Numbered from the stretch's first letter, positions 1 to 11,690 are shown. The stretch: 64,000 bases of DNA from Pseudo-nitzschia pungens (GCA_037355855.1 CM074758.1:6297001-6361000); one strand, 5' to 3'. Notes: generated from the sequence alone by a model not told the origin. A program made the numbers and translations.

Positions 1-536
1 TCCCGATAGGAATGTTCTTGATAGGCTCGAGCTCAGGCGAAAAAGGATGAACATCGACGTGACTGACGACTTGGTCTTCAAGCAAGATCATGTTGGAACC
101 AGCGGCAGTCGTATCAGCGTGGCTGTCCAGCTCGCATTGCCCCTCAGGACTTGGTGGGGTGCGCGCGCGTGGCAGATCCATCTGGTACAACAGCCGGCCT
201 ACCCTACTCAATTTCGGGCACCGGCCGTCGGTTCAGTTCTTGGGGGTCTGTCCTTGGTTCGAGCCGTTGCCCTTCTTCTTGCCCTTTCTGCGCCCCCTGG
301 GAGGCAGCAGGCGTGGTAGAACTCGTGGACTGAATAGTTCGAGCCTTCTTCTTCTGGCGGAGGTCATACAACTGCTTGCGTTGTTCCTTGGAGAATGTCC
401 TGTAAACTTCGAGGGGATACTTCTTGTCTTCGATCGTACCACTGTACGATCCGCCGTTGCTGCTTCCTTTATTGCTACCGCCACCTTGGCGTACAGAGGA
501 GATACTTTGTGCCCTCTTCGTTGAAGCCGCACCCAT
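1..536 (-). pseudogene. Ty1/copia-like gag C-terminus and protease fragment
   Basis: Read on the minus strand, 536 to 204 encodes a basic gag-like tail with the segment YRTFSKEQRKQLYDLR, a pattern I associate with the end of gag in diatom copia elements. After a frame change, about 160 to 1 encodes PEGQCELDSHADTTAAGSNM followed by HPFSPELEPIKNIPIG, which fits a retroviral-type aspartic protease (DSHADT as active-site region). The piece runs off the left edge of the window and stops at 536, where the Ty3/gypsy sequence on the other strand begins. The frameshift between the two halves and the lack of any LTR mark it as a decayed fragment. Family assignment is by motif recognition only. Confidence 0.6.
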
Positions 537-539
537 CTG

Positions 540-1039
540 AAAGCTACGGCATGATGCACAGTGGAATCCAAGATGACACGACAGTCCGACACATTGTGGA
601 TCATATGAGCTGTCACGAAAGGCAAGCCAACAAGAAGAGCAACAAAAATACCAACAAACAACAAAAGCGCCCGAACAACAACAACAACAACAACAACAAC
701 AGCAACAGCAACAGCAACGCCCGAAAGCGCAGCTATAATTCCAACCACAAGGGAAACCAGAACAAGAAGAAATCCAACCCCTGTCGGATCCCAGGCCATA
801 ATCATGATTGGTCTGAGTGCCCAAAGAACCGGTTCTCCAAGAACTACAACAAGGGCTCCAGAAACAACCAACCGGAGACCTTCCATGCCAATACGAGAGC
901 TTTGATGATAGCAGGAAGCAACGAGACCTTCCAAGCCCACATGAACGCAGCACGCGACGCAGCAATCGAGGCGTACCATGCTAATCATGGTGGAAGAACT
1001 GAAAGGAGCATCGATGGGGAACTTGTGTGGCTCCCCTGA
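540..1039 (+). pseudogene. Ty3/gypsy-like gag, 3' part with zinc knuckle
   Basis: This is the open frame immediately upstream of the pol frame and in the same phase. It contains an asparagine run encoded by AAC repeats (about 675-720) and a zinc-knuckle-like segment CRIPGHNHDWSEC near 780-820, followed by a basic stretch. This composition is typical of the nucleocapsid part of gag. The 5' part of gag and any 5' LTR are missing, since the sequence to the left belongs to a copia fragment on the opposite strand. The frame ends at a single TGA (1037-1039), after which the same frame stays open into pol. That TGA could be a readthrough stop or a mutation. Confidence 0.65.
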
Positions 1040-4000
1040 GTCTCCAGAGGCTCCAAGCCTCTGAAGAAGCCCCCGGCTTCACCAAAACCAGCAATCACCT
1101 TGCCTCCAGCTCCCCTGGACCTGGATGCCAGTACAGCCCTGCTGTCTGGGATGACGCATGGAGGAGATCTCCCAGATAAAGAGGGGAAGGAACCTACAGG
1201 ATGGAGTATTCCTGTTGAGAGCTCAGCAAAACTAAAGCCTGCCGTAGCAGCAAAAACAATCGTTCGCAACATCCTACAGGATATAACGAACACGGATACG
1301 AATCGAAATCAAACAAATCGATCCAAGGGTACAGACGCAACATCGATTCATATCGATCCGAATGAGACAGCAGCAATAAATGGACCAACCTTGTCCCTGG
1401 CAAGAAATTGGTCTACCGGTACAGCAAAAAATCTCTATTGCAATCCCGGAAACTCCAAAGACTACACCAAAGGAGGTGCGCTGGAGCAAAATTATTTAAA
1501 ACTGCTGTCGACTGCTGGAAATACAACTAAAAATACAGCAGAACAGGCATCGAATAAGAGCATCGTGGCTCCCATTCCGAATACGAGCAACGTGGCTCCT
1601 ATTCTTCTAACCAACATACAGTACATACAAGGCATACCCCTCAAAGCAAGACCACTACTATCACTCCTAGATAGTGGATCCTCCGGAACTCTAATCAACA
1701 AAAGAGCCCTACCATTTGGCACAATGCCACTACGAAGCAAGCATCAAGTCCTAACTACTACAGCCAATGGCAGCTTCGACACTACAGAATATGTCATCAT
1801 GAAGAACATCAAGCTACAAGAGTTTGGCAACTACACTATCGACCTACAAGAGGCAAGACTCTTCCATTCCCCCGGCTGCAGATATGATCTTATACTAGGC
1901 AGAGACTTCCTCCACCTGGCACAGATCAATCTCCTATTCAAAGAAGGCGCAGTACAATGGATGGATAGAACTATTCCCATGAAGGATACCTCCTTATACC
2001 ACGAGTCAGACTACACCATGCTCATGGAAGAACTAGAAGATGCCAAACTCTTTGCTGATGATCTCTCCTTCGTCAACCCATACAAGTCCAAGGTGATCCT
2101 CGATAGAGCATACCAAGAAACAGATCCATCCACAGTGGCACAGCAGCAGTCCCACATGTCCAAGCAAGAGCAGCAGCAGTTCCAAGCAATACTAAACAAG
2201 TACCCTAACATCTTCAATGGGGAACTCGGCAAGTACCCACACAAGCAAATCTCTCTAAGACTGAAGCCCGGATCCAAGCCCATCCACAAGAAGCCTTATC
2301 CAGTTGCATACAAGCGAGAAGACCTATTCAAAAGGGAACTCCAGAATCTTTGTAATGATGGAGTCCTCAAGCGTTGTACTGGACCGGCTGAATGGGCATT
2401 CCCTACCTTTATTGTTCCAAAGAAAGACAACAGAGTTAGATGGGTATCAGACTTCAGAGAACTGAATGAACTCCTTGAGCGCAAACCTTATCCCATACCA
2501 AGGATACAAGATATCATGAACAAGCGCGGCAAGTATACTCACTTTACCAAGATCGATTTGTCCATGCAATACTACTGCTTTGAACTAGATGACGCAAGCA
2601 AAAAGCTCTGTACCATAGTAACCCCATACGGTTGCTATGAATACCAAAGACTACCGATGGGTGTCAAAGTCTCTCCAGATGTTGCCCAGCAACTAATGGA
2701 AGATATTCTACAAGACACCGACTGCACTGTTTATATTGATGATATTGGCATCTGGACCAATGGATCCTTTGACCTCCACATGAAGACCATTGACAAGATC
2801 CTCGACAGACTTAACCAGAATGGCCTCAAGTGCAACCCACTCAAATGTGATTGGGCTGTACAAGAAACCGACTTTCTTGGATACTGGATGACACCTACAG
2901 CAGTTAAGCCCTGGCGCAAGAAGATAGAAGCCATCCTACACATGGACCGACCAAGAACTGTGACCCAAGTCAAGTCCTTCCTAGGTGCTGTAGGATACTA
3001 CAGGGATATGTGGCCTCGCAGATCGCATGTCTTAGCTCCTCTATTTGATATAACAGGGACCCCCAAGAAAACTCCCCAAGCAGCAACCATCAAGGGCAAG
3101 CAAAGGAAAACTCCTTCAGCTTTCACTTGGGGTCCTGCTCAAGATAAAGCCTTTCAAGAGATGAAAGCAATGGTGGCAGCAGATGCGCTGAACACCTATC
3201 CGGACCTTAACAAGCCCTTTGAACTGTATACTGATGCCTCAGACCTCCAGCTGGGTGCTGCCATACTCCAAGATGGCAAGCCTATTGCATACTGGTCCAA
3301 GAAACTATCTGATGCCCAAAAGAACTACACTACTATGGAAAAAGAACTCCTAGCCATAGTACTCTGTTGCAAAGAGTACTGAAAGATGCTACTTGGTGGT
3401 GTTATCAACGTATACACCGACCACAAGAACCTTACGTTCAGGACCCTTTCAGTCCAACGAGTCCTCCGGTGGCGACTATTCCTAGAAGAATTCGGTGTTA
3501 ACCTCACTTATGTAGAAGGCAAGAAGAATGTTCTCGCAGATGCCTTCTCCAGGCTCCCCAGGATGGATCCACCTACTGTGGGGAAGAAAGAAGCCCTTAA
3601 TAAGGGCACTCTTATTGATTTTTTGAAACTTGAAGTCCCCAAGCAAGATGAAGAACTGTTTTTAGCAGAGTTCCCGAACCTATTCCAGCATTTATGCAAT
3701 GACGCAGATCAAGAATTATACTCCTGTTTGCTGAACAATGAGTGCCTGGTCAATCTACCAAACAACCAAGACTTGGAATGTCCGGTTAACTATAACAAGA
3801 TATACCTCCATCAGCAGAAGGACCCTACTGTCAAGTTCAAGATCCAATCCAAGGCATTCTTCTACCAAGAATTACAAGGCAATAACATCCTTTGCTATGC
3901 CAACCAATCCAACCCAGATAATTGGAGAATTTACATACCAAGTTCTCTTACGAATGATACCATCAAATGGTATCATCTCCTGTCGGGTCATTGTGGATCC

Positions 4001-4576
4001 ACCAGATTATATAAGACTATCTCAGCTCGCTTCTACGCAGACAACCTGTCCAACTTATGCAAGTCCTACATTTGCCCTGATGATTGCATCCAATACAAGA
4101 GCAGGCAAGCTAAATATGGGAAGCTTCCTCCCAAAGAAGCCCCGGTATCGCCCTTCGATGAAGTCCACGTTGATCTTATAGGCCCTTGGAAGATCACTGC
4201 TCAAAACAAGACCTACAACTTTAAGGCCCTCACCTGTATTGATCCAGTTACCAACTTACTTTATCTGCCATTAACTTCCAATCTATTGGCACTGAAACAG
4301 CTTAGGCAGCAAGGAATCAACAAAGCGCTGCTTCGGGATAACGCCAAGAGGATAGAACATACCTTCCGAATCAATGACAAGGTGTGGTTGCAGGAACCGG
4401 ATCCAGACAAGCTACAGCCTAGAAGAACAGGCCCCTTCAGTATCATACAAGTGAATGACAATGGTACAGTTAAACTTCAGAAAGCCCCTTCAGTAGCAGA
4501 AACAGTGAACATCCGGAAGCTGACCCCTTACAAAGAACCGGAGTCGGAGTCGACGGCCATTCACTGGGCATCGTAA
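1040..4576 (+). pseudogene. Ty3/gypsy-like pol (protease, RT, RNase H, eroded integrase)
   Basis: Domains occur in Ty3/gypsy order. The aspartic protease has LLDSGSSGTLI (about 1665-1700) and DLILGRDFL. The reverse transcriptase runs about 2270-2900 with RWVSDFRELN, LPMGVKVSP and the catalytic YIDDIGIW. RNase H starts at FELYTDASDLQLGAA (about 3220). The integrase follows with a GHCG...CPDDC zinc region and VHVDLIGPW (first catalytic Asp). A single TGA at 3380-3382 interrupts RNase H, and the frame continues unchanged at KMLLGGV. In the integrase the sequence jumps from the first Asp block straight to the C-terminal GPF-type domain (RRTGPFSII), so the second Asp and the Glu are deleted. The copy is therefore not autonomous. 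It ends 24 bp before an LTR. Confidence 0.85.
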
Positions 4577-4600
4577 GATTCGTCTAATCATGAGGCACTA

Positions 4601-4861
4601 TGTGACATGCTAGCGTAGCGAGCATGAATCACGATTAAATAATTAACCGAATCCCACATACGAGCTGACCTGTGTTTGAATACAAATATTCAAACTGTAC
4701 GCCGGGCGCTCCAGCAATGCATGTGTGCTGTTATTCAAATATGAGCACGGCACGCGTTTGTATATTCAAACGTTCACATGAAAATCGTAACGCTCGCTTA
4801 AGAGTTGAAACTTTAGTCACAATTTAATACTACTCCAACTTTTCTACCTTAGAGTGTAACA
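4601..4861 (+). repeat. LTR of 261 bp (3' LTR of the gypsy copy)
   Basis: The block starts TGTGACATGC and ends GTGTAACA, so it has the TG...CA ends of an LTR, and it lies just downstream of the integrase stop. A clearly homologous copy with the same start and internal landmarks (GTTTGAATACAAATATTCAA, CGCTCGCTTAAGAGT) lies at 48141-48409. There it is followed by a gag start, which supports the LTR reading. Confidence 0.8.
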
Positions 4862-4993
4862 GCCACTTCTACTACAACTTTTATTTGGTCGAGAGAAACG
4901 GTATCAAAGTCAAGTCCCAATGACTTATTATGCAATACATCAAACCACAACAACAGTTCTTCATCCTTCATCCGCATGGCATGGCACTGGTGG
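4862..4993. other. short spacer, nothing recognised
   Basis: This is the spacer between the LTR and the 3' end of the next minus-strand gene. No motif was recognised. Confidence 0.4.
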
Positions 4994-6487
4994 TCATAGA
5001 AGAGAAGAAACTGTTCGTCTGACCAATCCGAAAATAAATCTCTTTTTTCCTTTAGGATTTTTTTTTAAAATAGCATCGGGGGAGAGTCTGATACGACCAA
5101 AATGCCGAAGCTGGTATTCTGAACAACTGTGGGTGTAGAAAAGTCCATCCCTTTCTTTGCAGGAGTTGTTAATGAACCATCGGCCAGCTTTGATTAATTC
5201 CTTACCAATCAATTTTCTTTTTGCGTCAAACCCTGGACGAATCAGAAATGTCATTAATGGACCATCCGTTCGCCTATATCCATCTGCGTTGAGTTTTGAT
5301 TCACTTGGTAATGGGATGACTTCATTGAATGCCGCCGTAAAGTGAATGCAAGAGGAAAATGTCTCGTATTGTGACTCGTCTGCGAAGGTGCTGCATAACT
5401 GAGCTATTTTCGTGTGCCTCGCGAGAAGTTCAACCTTTCGTAGAACGGCGTCATCCTTAAAGTTTGGGATGCTCTCGGCCCTTGTAGACTGTGTTTGCTT
5501 CAATCTCTTTTTCTTCCAGGCTTCGGGGTCATCGTTATCTTCGCTTTCATCATCAGTTTGAGGCGCAAATTCACTATCGTCGTCATCGTCGTCGTCGTCG
5601 TCAGAATGACTATTTTTCTTTTGTTCTTCTTCACCGGAATCGACGGAATCGAAATGACTATTTTGCTTTTGTTCTTCGTGACCGGAATCGACGGCATTAT
5701 CTTCGACGGAAACTTCTTCTTCGGCAGGATGTTGTAGGGAATCACTTGGTTCAACGGCATCTTGTTCTGGTAGTTCTCTACCAACTAGATTGGAATATAA
5801 TTCTCTATCAACTCGATTGGAATATAATTGGAAAAAAGAATCGAGCAATTGAGATCTGCTAATCAGGGGTGAAGGAGAATCTTCTTGGACTGAAACTTCT
5901 TCTTCATCGGAAACTACTTCTTCGTTGGAACCTTCTTCTTCATCGGAAACTTCATCTTCGTCGGAAACTTCATCTTCATTGGAACCGTCTTCTTCATTGG
6001 AACCGTCTTCTTCGTTGGAACCGTCTTCTTCGTTGGAACAATCTTCTTCATTGGAACCGTCTTCTTCGTTGGAACCCTCTTCTTCGTTGGAACCGTCTTC
6101 TTCGTTGGAACCGTCATCTTCGTTGGAACCTTCATCTTCGACGGCATATTGTTCTTCTTCGTTGGGGTTGGAATTGTTGCCTTCAATGGCATAATCTTTG
6201 ACGGGAACTTCTTGTTCGACTGGTTGTTCGACATCATCTTCGGCTTCGGAAGAATCACTGGGTTCGACGGAATCATTTTCTCCTTCTGCTACATTACGAG
6301 CTTCCTCCCAAAAAGTTTGGTAATAAGAATCAAGAATAGACAAGCGGTGGTTCCGTTCTTCGTGAGTGGGAAAAGAAGGAGATCTGCTACTCGGCGGTGA
6401 AGGGGATCTGTTACTTGGAGGTGAGTTTGTGCATCGTGAGGGACGGGAGGACTTTCTTGCTGTTAGTTTCCTGTGACGTTTCACCAT
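4994..6487 (-). CDS. acidic-repeat protein, paralogue of the gene at 26593
   Basis: The product is about 497 residues. The start ATG at 6487 (MVKRHRK) is preferred over the longer open frame beginning at 6562, because the paralogue at 26593 also starts M-x-RHKK. After a basic, Ser/Pro-rich N-terminus comes a long acidic region with about a dozen copies of GSNEED-like hexapeptides and an aspartate run near 5580-5605. The C-terminal third matches the 26593 protein: LMTFLIRPGFDAKR...LIKAGRWFINNS against LTFLVGPGFNAYR...LIDAGNWFVKNS, each followed by an F-x-T segment. I do not recognise the family. Sharing this domain with a gene inside a large DNA transposon suggests it is transposon cargo or a captured copy. 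The frame is intact. Confidence 0.6.
   Translation of the reverse strand: MVKRHRKLTARKSSRPSRCTNSPPSNRSPSPPSSRSPSFPTHEERNHRLSILDSYYQTFWEEARNVAEGENDSVEPSDSSEAEDDVEQPVEQEVPVKDYAIEGNNSNPNEEEQYAVEDEGSNEDDGSNEEDGSNEEEGSNEEDGSNEEDCSNEEDGSNEEDGSNEEDGSNEDEVSDEDEVSDEEEGSNEEVVSDEEEVSVQEDSPSPLISRSQLLDSFFQLYSNRVDRELYSNLVGRELPEQDAVEPSDSLQHPAEEEVSVEDNAVDSGHEEQKQNSHFDSVDSGEEEQKKNSHSDDDDDDDDDSEFAPQTDDESEDNDDPEAWKKKRLKQTQSTRAESIPNFKDDAVLRKVELLARHTKIAQLCSTFADESQYETFSSCIHFTAAFNEVIPLPSESKLNADGYRRTDGPLMTFLIRPGFDAKRKLIGKELIKAGRWFINNSCKERDGLFYTHSCSEYQLRHFGRIRLSPDAILKKNPKGKKRFIFGLVRRTVSSLL
5920..6135 (-). repeat. coding 18-bp tandem repeats (SNEEDG units)
   Basis: Imperfect 18-bp units of the type CTTCTTCGTTGGAACCGT (plus-strand view) repeat about a dozen times and encode GSNEED hexapeptides inside the 4994-6487 gene. 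Unit length is a multiple of three, so copy number can change without breaking the frame. Confidence 0.8.
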
Positions 6488-6562
6488 GATGAGACCAAGA
6501 AATTTATGATGAAAGAAATTTATGATGAAAAACTGAGTTTTGATTGATGGAAAGTGGGACAC

Positions 6563-7274
6563 TTGAAGGTGTACGAGATTGGGTTTCTTTTATTTTTTTT
6601 GATCGTGGAGTATTTGTGAACACGAAACCAAGGTTTCTTTTATTTTTTTTTATCGTGGAGTATTTGTGAACACGAAACCAAATGATACCGTGGGTAATTG
6701 GTGAAACCGAAATGGTGAAACCAAATTGGTCAGAGTGTGGAACGTTTATAAAAACGTTGGAGTGTTGAAGAGTAAGGCGAGTTGAGCAGTGGAGAATAAC
6801 GAGTTGAGCAATGGAGAGTGACAACTTGAACAATGGAGAGAGACGAGTTAGTAATGTAGAGTAGCGGAGCATGAAGACATCGCAAATCCAGGTAGAGCAC
6901 TGCTGGTAGAATTTGTACTGGAAAATTGAATTTTTTGATTGGTTAATTGAGCGGGGTAACATAATGTACGATGGATTAAACGTTGCGTAGAGGCTTTAAA
7001 AAGGATCGGCCGTGACAATTCGACTTGTCCCCGTAAAAGAAAGGGATCGTGGATGCACTTAAAGTTATGTGGAATTTGGCTGGGAAACATTTCTCGTTTA
7101 GTGAAGTTGATTAAATGTTGTGATCGTGAAACCAAAGAATTTACGCTGAGAAACATGTAGAGTGAATTGATGCTGAGAAACATGTCAAGTGTTTCGAATG
7201 GTGTGATCAGTTGTTGTGAATTCATTAATTCCAGTTTGCAAAGATTGAACAAATAATTTTTAAACGCAGACATT
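6563..7274. other. intergenic, one 51-bp tandem duplication
   Basis: No gene was recognised. A roughly 51-bp unit containing TTTCTTTTATTTTTTTT and GTGGAGTATTTGTGAACACG occurs twice in tandem at about 6579-6680. Several near-repeats of GAGTTGAGCAATGGAGAG follow at 6775-6845. Confidence 0.5.
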
Positions 7275-7817
7275 ATGAGGGGATTGAGAGCTGACATGAA
7301 GGTCGTATTCGTAAACAGACCACTTTCGACTTGGTGGAACACTCCATTTAGCTTCAATGTTGGAGAGAGAGGTTTCCGTTATTTCGATATTCTTATCGAT
7401 CACTATGATTATTGCGAGAAAGAAGGAATTCGGACGAATCGAGAAGTCAACATTGAGGACGAAACCAAGGAAACGGCGGATGGGTTCTCGGTTGTTGTCC
7501 TGTACGTAAATAGTTGAATACAAGAATTTGAACCGAAATACAAGGTTACATTCACTTTTGAGTTGAGGGATGTTACTAAACATTGTTTTGATCACGAGGA
7601 TGCAAATTACATTGTCAGGTGCTACTTGGGAGACGATATCATCCGTGAGGTCCGTATTGAGGGTTACCTGCCTAACGGGGTGAGATTGATTGTTGAAAGA
7701 GGATTTATTGTGCATGAGTTTGGAATGGAGAAGTTTAAGAAAAAAATTAAGAAGGAGTGCCGGCATGTGACGAAAGAGCAAGAACTTCTCACAAGACGAG
7801 AGAGGCAGCAGGCATGA
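7275..7817 (+). CDS. unidentified small protein, possible 39-nt intron
   Basis: Two open segments (7275-7517 and 7545-7817) lie in the same frame, interrupted by one TGA at 7515-7517. A GT...AG stretch at 7506-7544 is 39 nt long. Removing it joins VVLY to VTFTFELRDV and eliminates the stop, so this could be a tiny intron. Alternatively the stop is a mutation and this is a pseudogene. The product would be about 167 residues, rich in aromatic and charged residues, with a lysine-rich C-terminus (FKKKIKKE). I do not recognise it. It lies head to head with the acidic-repeat gene at 4994-6487 and just before a minisatellite. Confidence 0.4.
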
Positions 7818-7884
7818 AGTACTACCAATTCGTAGAAATTAGAAAAAATCATAATGTACTACTAAGGATATGATTATAACAATG

Positions 7885-8042
7885 AGTGACGAGTGGAGTA
7901 CCGTAGAGTGACGAGTGGAGTAACGTAGAGTGACGAGTGGAGTAACGTAGAGTGACGAGTGGAGTAACGTAGAGTGACGAGTGGAGTAACGTAGAGTGAC
8001 GAGTGGAGTAACGTAGAGTGACGAGTGGAGTAATGTAGAGCG
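7885..8042. repeat. 22-bp minisatellite, about 7 units
   Basis: The unit AGTGACGAGTGGAGTAACGT(AG) repeats head to tail about seven times with very few differences (ACC for AAC in the first unit, AAT in the last). Open frames across it are by-products of the repeat. The following 60 bp (8045-8110) contain a looser array of TACAGCGCTACAGGG-like words. Confidence 0.9.
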
Positions 8043-8139
8043 CCACGGCGATACAACGCTACAGGGATACAGCGCTACAGCGCTACAGGGTTACAGGGAT
8101 ACAGGGACGGCGTGTACTACAATTGCTCACTTATCACTG

Positions 8140-8245
8140 CAGGGGCTGGGGTATCCGGTTATAGTAGTTATTGTACACGAATGACCATACCCCGACGGTA
8201 GCATAATAGGGTAGCATGGTATGATAGCATAGCAATTGACCATAA
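8140..8245. repeat. dispersed repeat shared with 52318-52420
   Basis: The segment containing TTGTACAC, AATGACC, CCCCGACGGTAGCAT and AGCATGGTAT matches 52318-52420 (CCCCGGCGGTAGCAT, AGCATGGTAT) in order and spacing. It contains no coding potential. It is probably the end of a non-autonomous element. Confidence 0.5.
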
Positions 8246-8380
8246 CCACGAAATTTTGGTAGGTAAAAATTGACTTTTCGACGTTAAAAAAAGGGCGAGG
8301 GTTGGAATTGAAAAAAAACGGGGTTGTAAATAGTTTTACCAAAGAAAAAATAGAGGTACAGGGTCAAAAAGGTCTAAAAA

Positions 8381-9043
8381 TGACCAGTTTACCTCGAAAA
8401 ACAGTTAACAGACGAAGTCAGAGAGGCAAAGACAATCAAACGTTTGATTGGCGAGAGGGCCCAACTTGGTGATGCAGAAGATGAGGTCTATAATCTTGAA
8501 ACTGGAGAGTTCACAAACAAGAACACTACAATTGCTGAAGACGCCCCACCACTTGGTCAACCCTCTCAACTATCAACTGCTGAGGACGACGCTACATCGG
8601 TCGAATCTCCTGCTGTTTTGACTCCTGGGATCAACACTTCGGCTTCTTCTGTTTCTGCTATGGCAAGTTGCTGTCGTACATCAAAGAGACAATACAACAA
8701 AAGAGGAGGAGCAAACAGACATAATGTGGTCAAAGTCATGAAGCGCACTGTAAAGTTGCAGAAACAAGCCTTGGAAGACGCAAAGGATCATCGAAAGATG
8801 ATGTTGGAAGCTCTCCAAGTTTGTGTTGCAGGCGCTGTAGAGTTCTCTAAGAACATGTTCGCTGTGAATAATCCTGCTGTGGCCGCCGCCATTGCTGCTG
8901 TTCCTGCTCCTGCTCCTCCTCCTGTTCCTGCTCCTGTTCCTGCTCCTGTTGCTCCTGTTACAGGGAAGAAGCGCCGACGTCCAATCGATATCGATAGTAG
9001 TGACAGTGACAGTGACAGTGACAGTGATGATATTCTTTTGTAA
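8381..9043 (+). pseudogene. Harbinger-associated accessory ORF, 5' incomplete
   Basis: The frame is open from 8381 (after a TGA) to the TAA at 9041-9043, but no ATG precedes the coding-looking region, so the 5' part is missing or in another exon. The product has an acidic N-terminal half, a basic motif TSKRQYNKRGG, a probable helical segment rich in K and Q, a Pro/Ala tract near 8895-8960 and a final basic plus (SD)n acidic tail. It converges tail to tail on a PIF/Harbinger transposase 150 bp away. That arrangement is usual for the second, DNA-binding protein of Harbinger elements. I cannot see a SANT/Myb domain because that end is missing. Confidence 0.45.
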
Positions 9044-9196
9044 TCGATTTAAATGAAATCTTTTTTTCATCCAATTTTTTTCATTCCGAATTAGCGTTCG
9101 AAATAGTGATTAGCCTTAACAAAAGGAACATGTTATATAGCTGACAAAGAAAAACTCTTCACCGAAAAATCGGAACGCGAAAAATCGGAACGCTAA

Positions 9197-10376
9197 TTAA
9201 GAACTAACATTATCAAAGAAGTCGTTCGCCGTTTCATTTGGAATCAAGTCATGGGAAAAGAACCCTTTGGTCTCACTCATGAAGGTGTTGAGGATTGTAT
9301 TGATCTGTACTCTCGACGTCTGATAGTTGTATAAGAGCATTGCAAGATGGAGTATGACCTTCCTCTCTCCACTATATTCTAAGGACATGTTGTCTTTCAG
9401 TCAAGGAAATCCACCCTGGATCTGTCTCATCCCCCACTCGGAGAGTTGGCGGCAACTCGTTGCAGCATTGTTGAGTACCACGTCGTGTGGCGTGTCAGGA
9501 TCTTGTTGTCCACTCTTGATAAGGTAGTCTTTGCTTTGTTTGTGAAAAGCTGAGTCGACCACTACCCTTACATTGAAATCATCGAACACCTTCTCCATCT
9601 TGTCGTATAGGCCATAGTCAGATATGGTACTATCATGCCAGCATCCGGGTCCATTCAATATAGCTCCCCGGATCTTTCCATCCAGTGCAAATAGAAGAAC
9701 CGAGTTAATGAAAGTTCCAGTAGTCTATCCATTGTAGAATTTGTTCTGTATAATCCAGTTACACGATTTCTCGAATGGAAGTTTAAGTCCATCACAGGCG
9801 CCCCACACCCTGTACTCCCCTAAGACCGGATATTTTGCAGCAAGGGCTTCAATGTATGTCTCAACCTCCTCAGCAGTTGGCAACCTAATTTCTGCAAGAG
9901 GATGTGTTTGCAGTGCTGCAAGGAGGATCCTACGAGCGAATCGGATCCATTTGTACATGGGAGAAGCAGTTGCACCAAAAGCCCAGCCTATCCCTCTTGC
10001 CGCTGATCCTCTGGTTCGGAACCAATACAACAGGAGTCCAAGACAACCGGTTGCGTCAAGTTCCCTTTTTCTTCCTGTTTTCCTCTTCATCTTCCTAATA
10101 ATTCCAGTGTCGGTGTCATATGTATAAGTATCATACAAAGGTTGAAACAAACCAAGCATCTCGTCGAAGACTTCATGGTTTACTCCACAGCAATTCAAAA
10201 GCGCTTGCTCGTTGCCGGATCTAAACATGGAGAGGAAGGGGGAAAGATTATATCTTCTAATTGCAATTCGTGGGGTTCTGCGATCTCTAAACCTTCTATC
10301 TTCAATCGATAAATGTGGATCGTTGTAATCGGGACATTCGTCCCAGAGGTAGTAGCACAGTAGCTCCAGAGACATG
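9197..10376 (-). pseudogene. PIF/Harbinger transposase with two in-frame stops
   Basis: From ATG 10376 one frame runs to the stop at 9197, broken only by two single stop codons. The DDE nuclease motifs are visible. WGACDGLKLPF carries the first Asp, NGPGCWHDSTIS and VVVDSAFH carry the second Asp region, and RQLSEWGMRQIQGGFP carries the Glu. The N-terminal half has the helical RFRDRRTPRI...NCCGVNHEVFDEM region typical of the family. The first stop (TAG, 9725-9727) follows FYNG, where the family usually has Trp. The second (TGA, 9401-9403) follows GGFP, where Arg is expected. Both look like single-base changes, so the copy died recently. I found no convincing terminal inverted repeats. Confidence 0.85.
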
Positions 10377-11690
10377 GTGGTGTTGTTATTGTTATTTTCG
10401 ATCGAAAAAAAGTTTTTTGTTGGAGATACAACTCCCCCCTGTTGTTGAGGATAGCAAAGGCAAAAAAACAGCGAGTGAAACTGAAAGTACAAGAAAATTT
10501 CGAAGCACTAAAGGGTTGCTGGCGCGCTAAAAATTGGCGATAGAGGCACGGGTAGGGAATAAAGAGAGTATTTTTGTTTTTGGAAACAAGATTCCAAATT
10601 CCAAAATAGGCCTTTTGCACGCCTGTCTGTCATCCGTTTTTAATGCCTGTCCGTTGGGTGCGCCAAAAACAATGTGGACATTGAATTTAGGATATGATAT
10701 TACACATATTAGTTTCGGGAATCACTCAATAAAAATGATTTCATTTGCAATTATTTTTATTACATGCATAATTAATTAATCATGCAAATTAATTACGCCA
10801 TAATTAAGCTAAAAGTTGTGTCATTAATTACGCAAGTGGGTAACAACATGGAGGTATACAAGGGCAAGAGTACATTTAGTGTGACACTCAAAGGTTTACC
10901 CATTCAAGATATATTTTAGTGAATTGCCTCTTTATGTGACGCCAATAGCGTCTTTCAAATAGTTAGTCAGAAAAAAATGAAATATTTTGTGGACAGATTG
11001 GAAATTTTGCTCTTGGATTGTTTCATCTCATATCAGAGCTAGAAGGCAAGAATCATCATGATACTAAACTAAATGATGTAGTACAATAGAGACAAGAGTG
11101 TTACAAGCCAGGTGTGGCATCTTCCAGAAGTGTCAGGTCAGATGATATATTCCACGTCAACTCAAAGATTTTTTTGAACCCGTCTGTAAAACCAAACCAA
11201 AATACAGAAAGTGCACTACTAAATCTTTCATTTGGTCAAAATAGTCTTCATAGATTGAATTTAGTTCTAGACTGTTGGAAAGACAATGGATGATGTCAGA
11301 AATTAGAAATTAGTAGAAATTAGAGACATTTTAATTTTGATTGATTGAAATGCTTTCATCACGTACAACAATTAAGCTGTAGAGAACAGTTCTGCTGGTA
11401 CCTTACGTAGTACTACTAGTAGGTAAGGTTTACATACATAATTACCGTGATGGTACAAGTTAACCTTGCCGGTACTGGTATCTATCTATGGATTTTTTGG
11501 ATTGCGTGACACGTGGAATGCTTTGAAACGCGACAAGGCACTGCCATGCACCGGACTGCAGTCAAAAGTCCACTCGTGATTGGAATACGATTAGCAAGTC
11601 TCCTTATCGCCGAATACAGGAGGCTGCTGGAAAGCAATAACAATAGACTAATCAATAGCTCTCACAATTTGCATATCACTACTTTGTAAA
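10377..11690. other. AT-rich intergenic DNA, nothing coding
   Basis: No gene was recognised. The stretch 10735-10835 is dominated by TTAATTA/TAATTA words around CATGCATAATTAATTAATCATGCA-like symmetry. At 11395-11480 there is a cluster of GGTAAGG/CCGGTAC words of the kind seen between the genes right of 51 kb. Confidence 0.4.

Noticed and set aside
204..988. Long minus-strand frames with poly-Cys or poly-Val runs over the gypsy gag
   Set aside because: The runs are the antisense of the AAC (Asn) repeat. The plus-strand gag with its zinc knuckle explains the region, except for the copia piece at 1-536.
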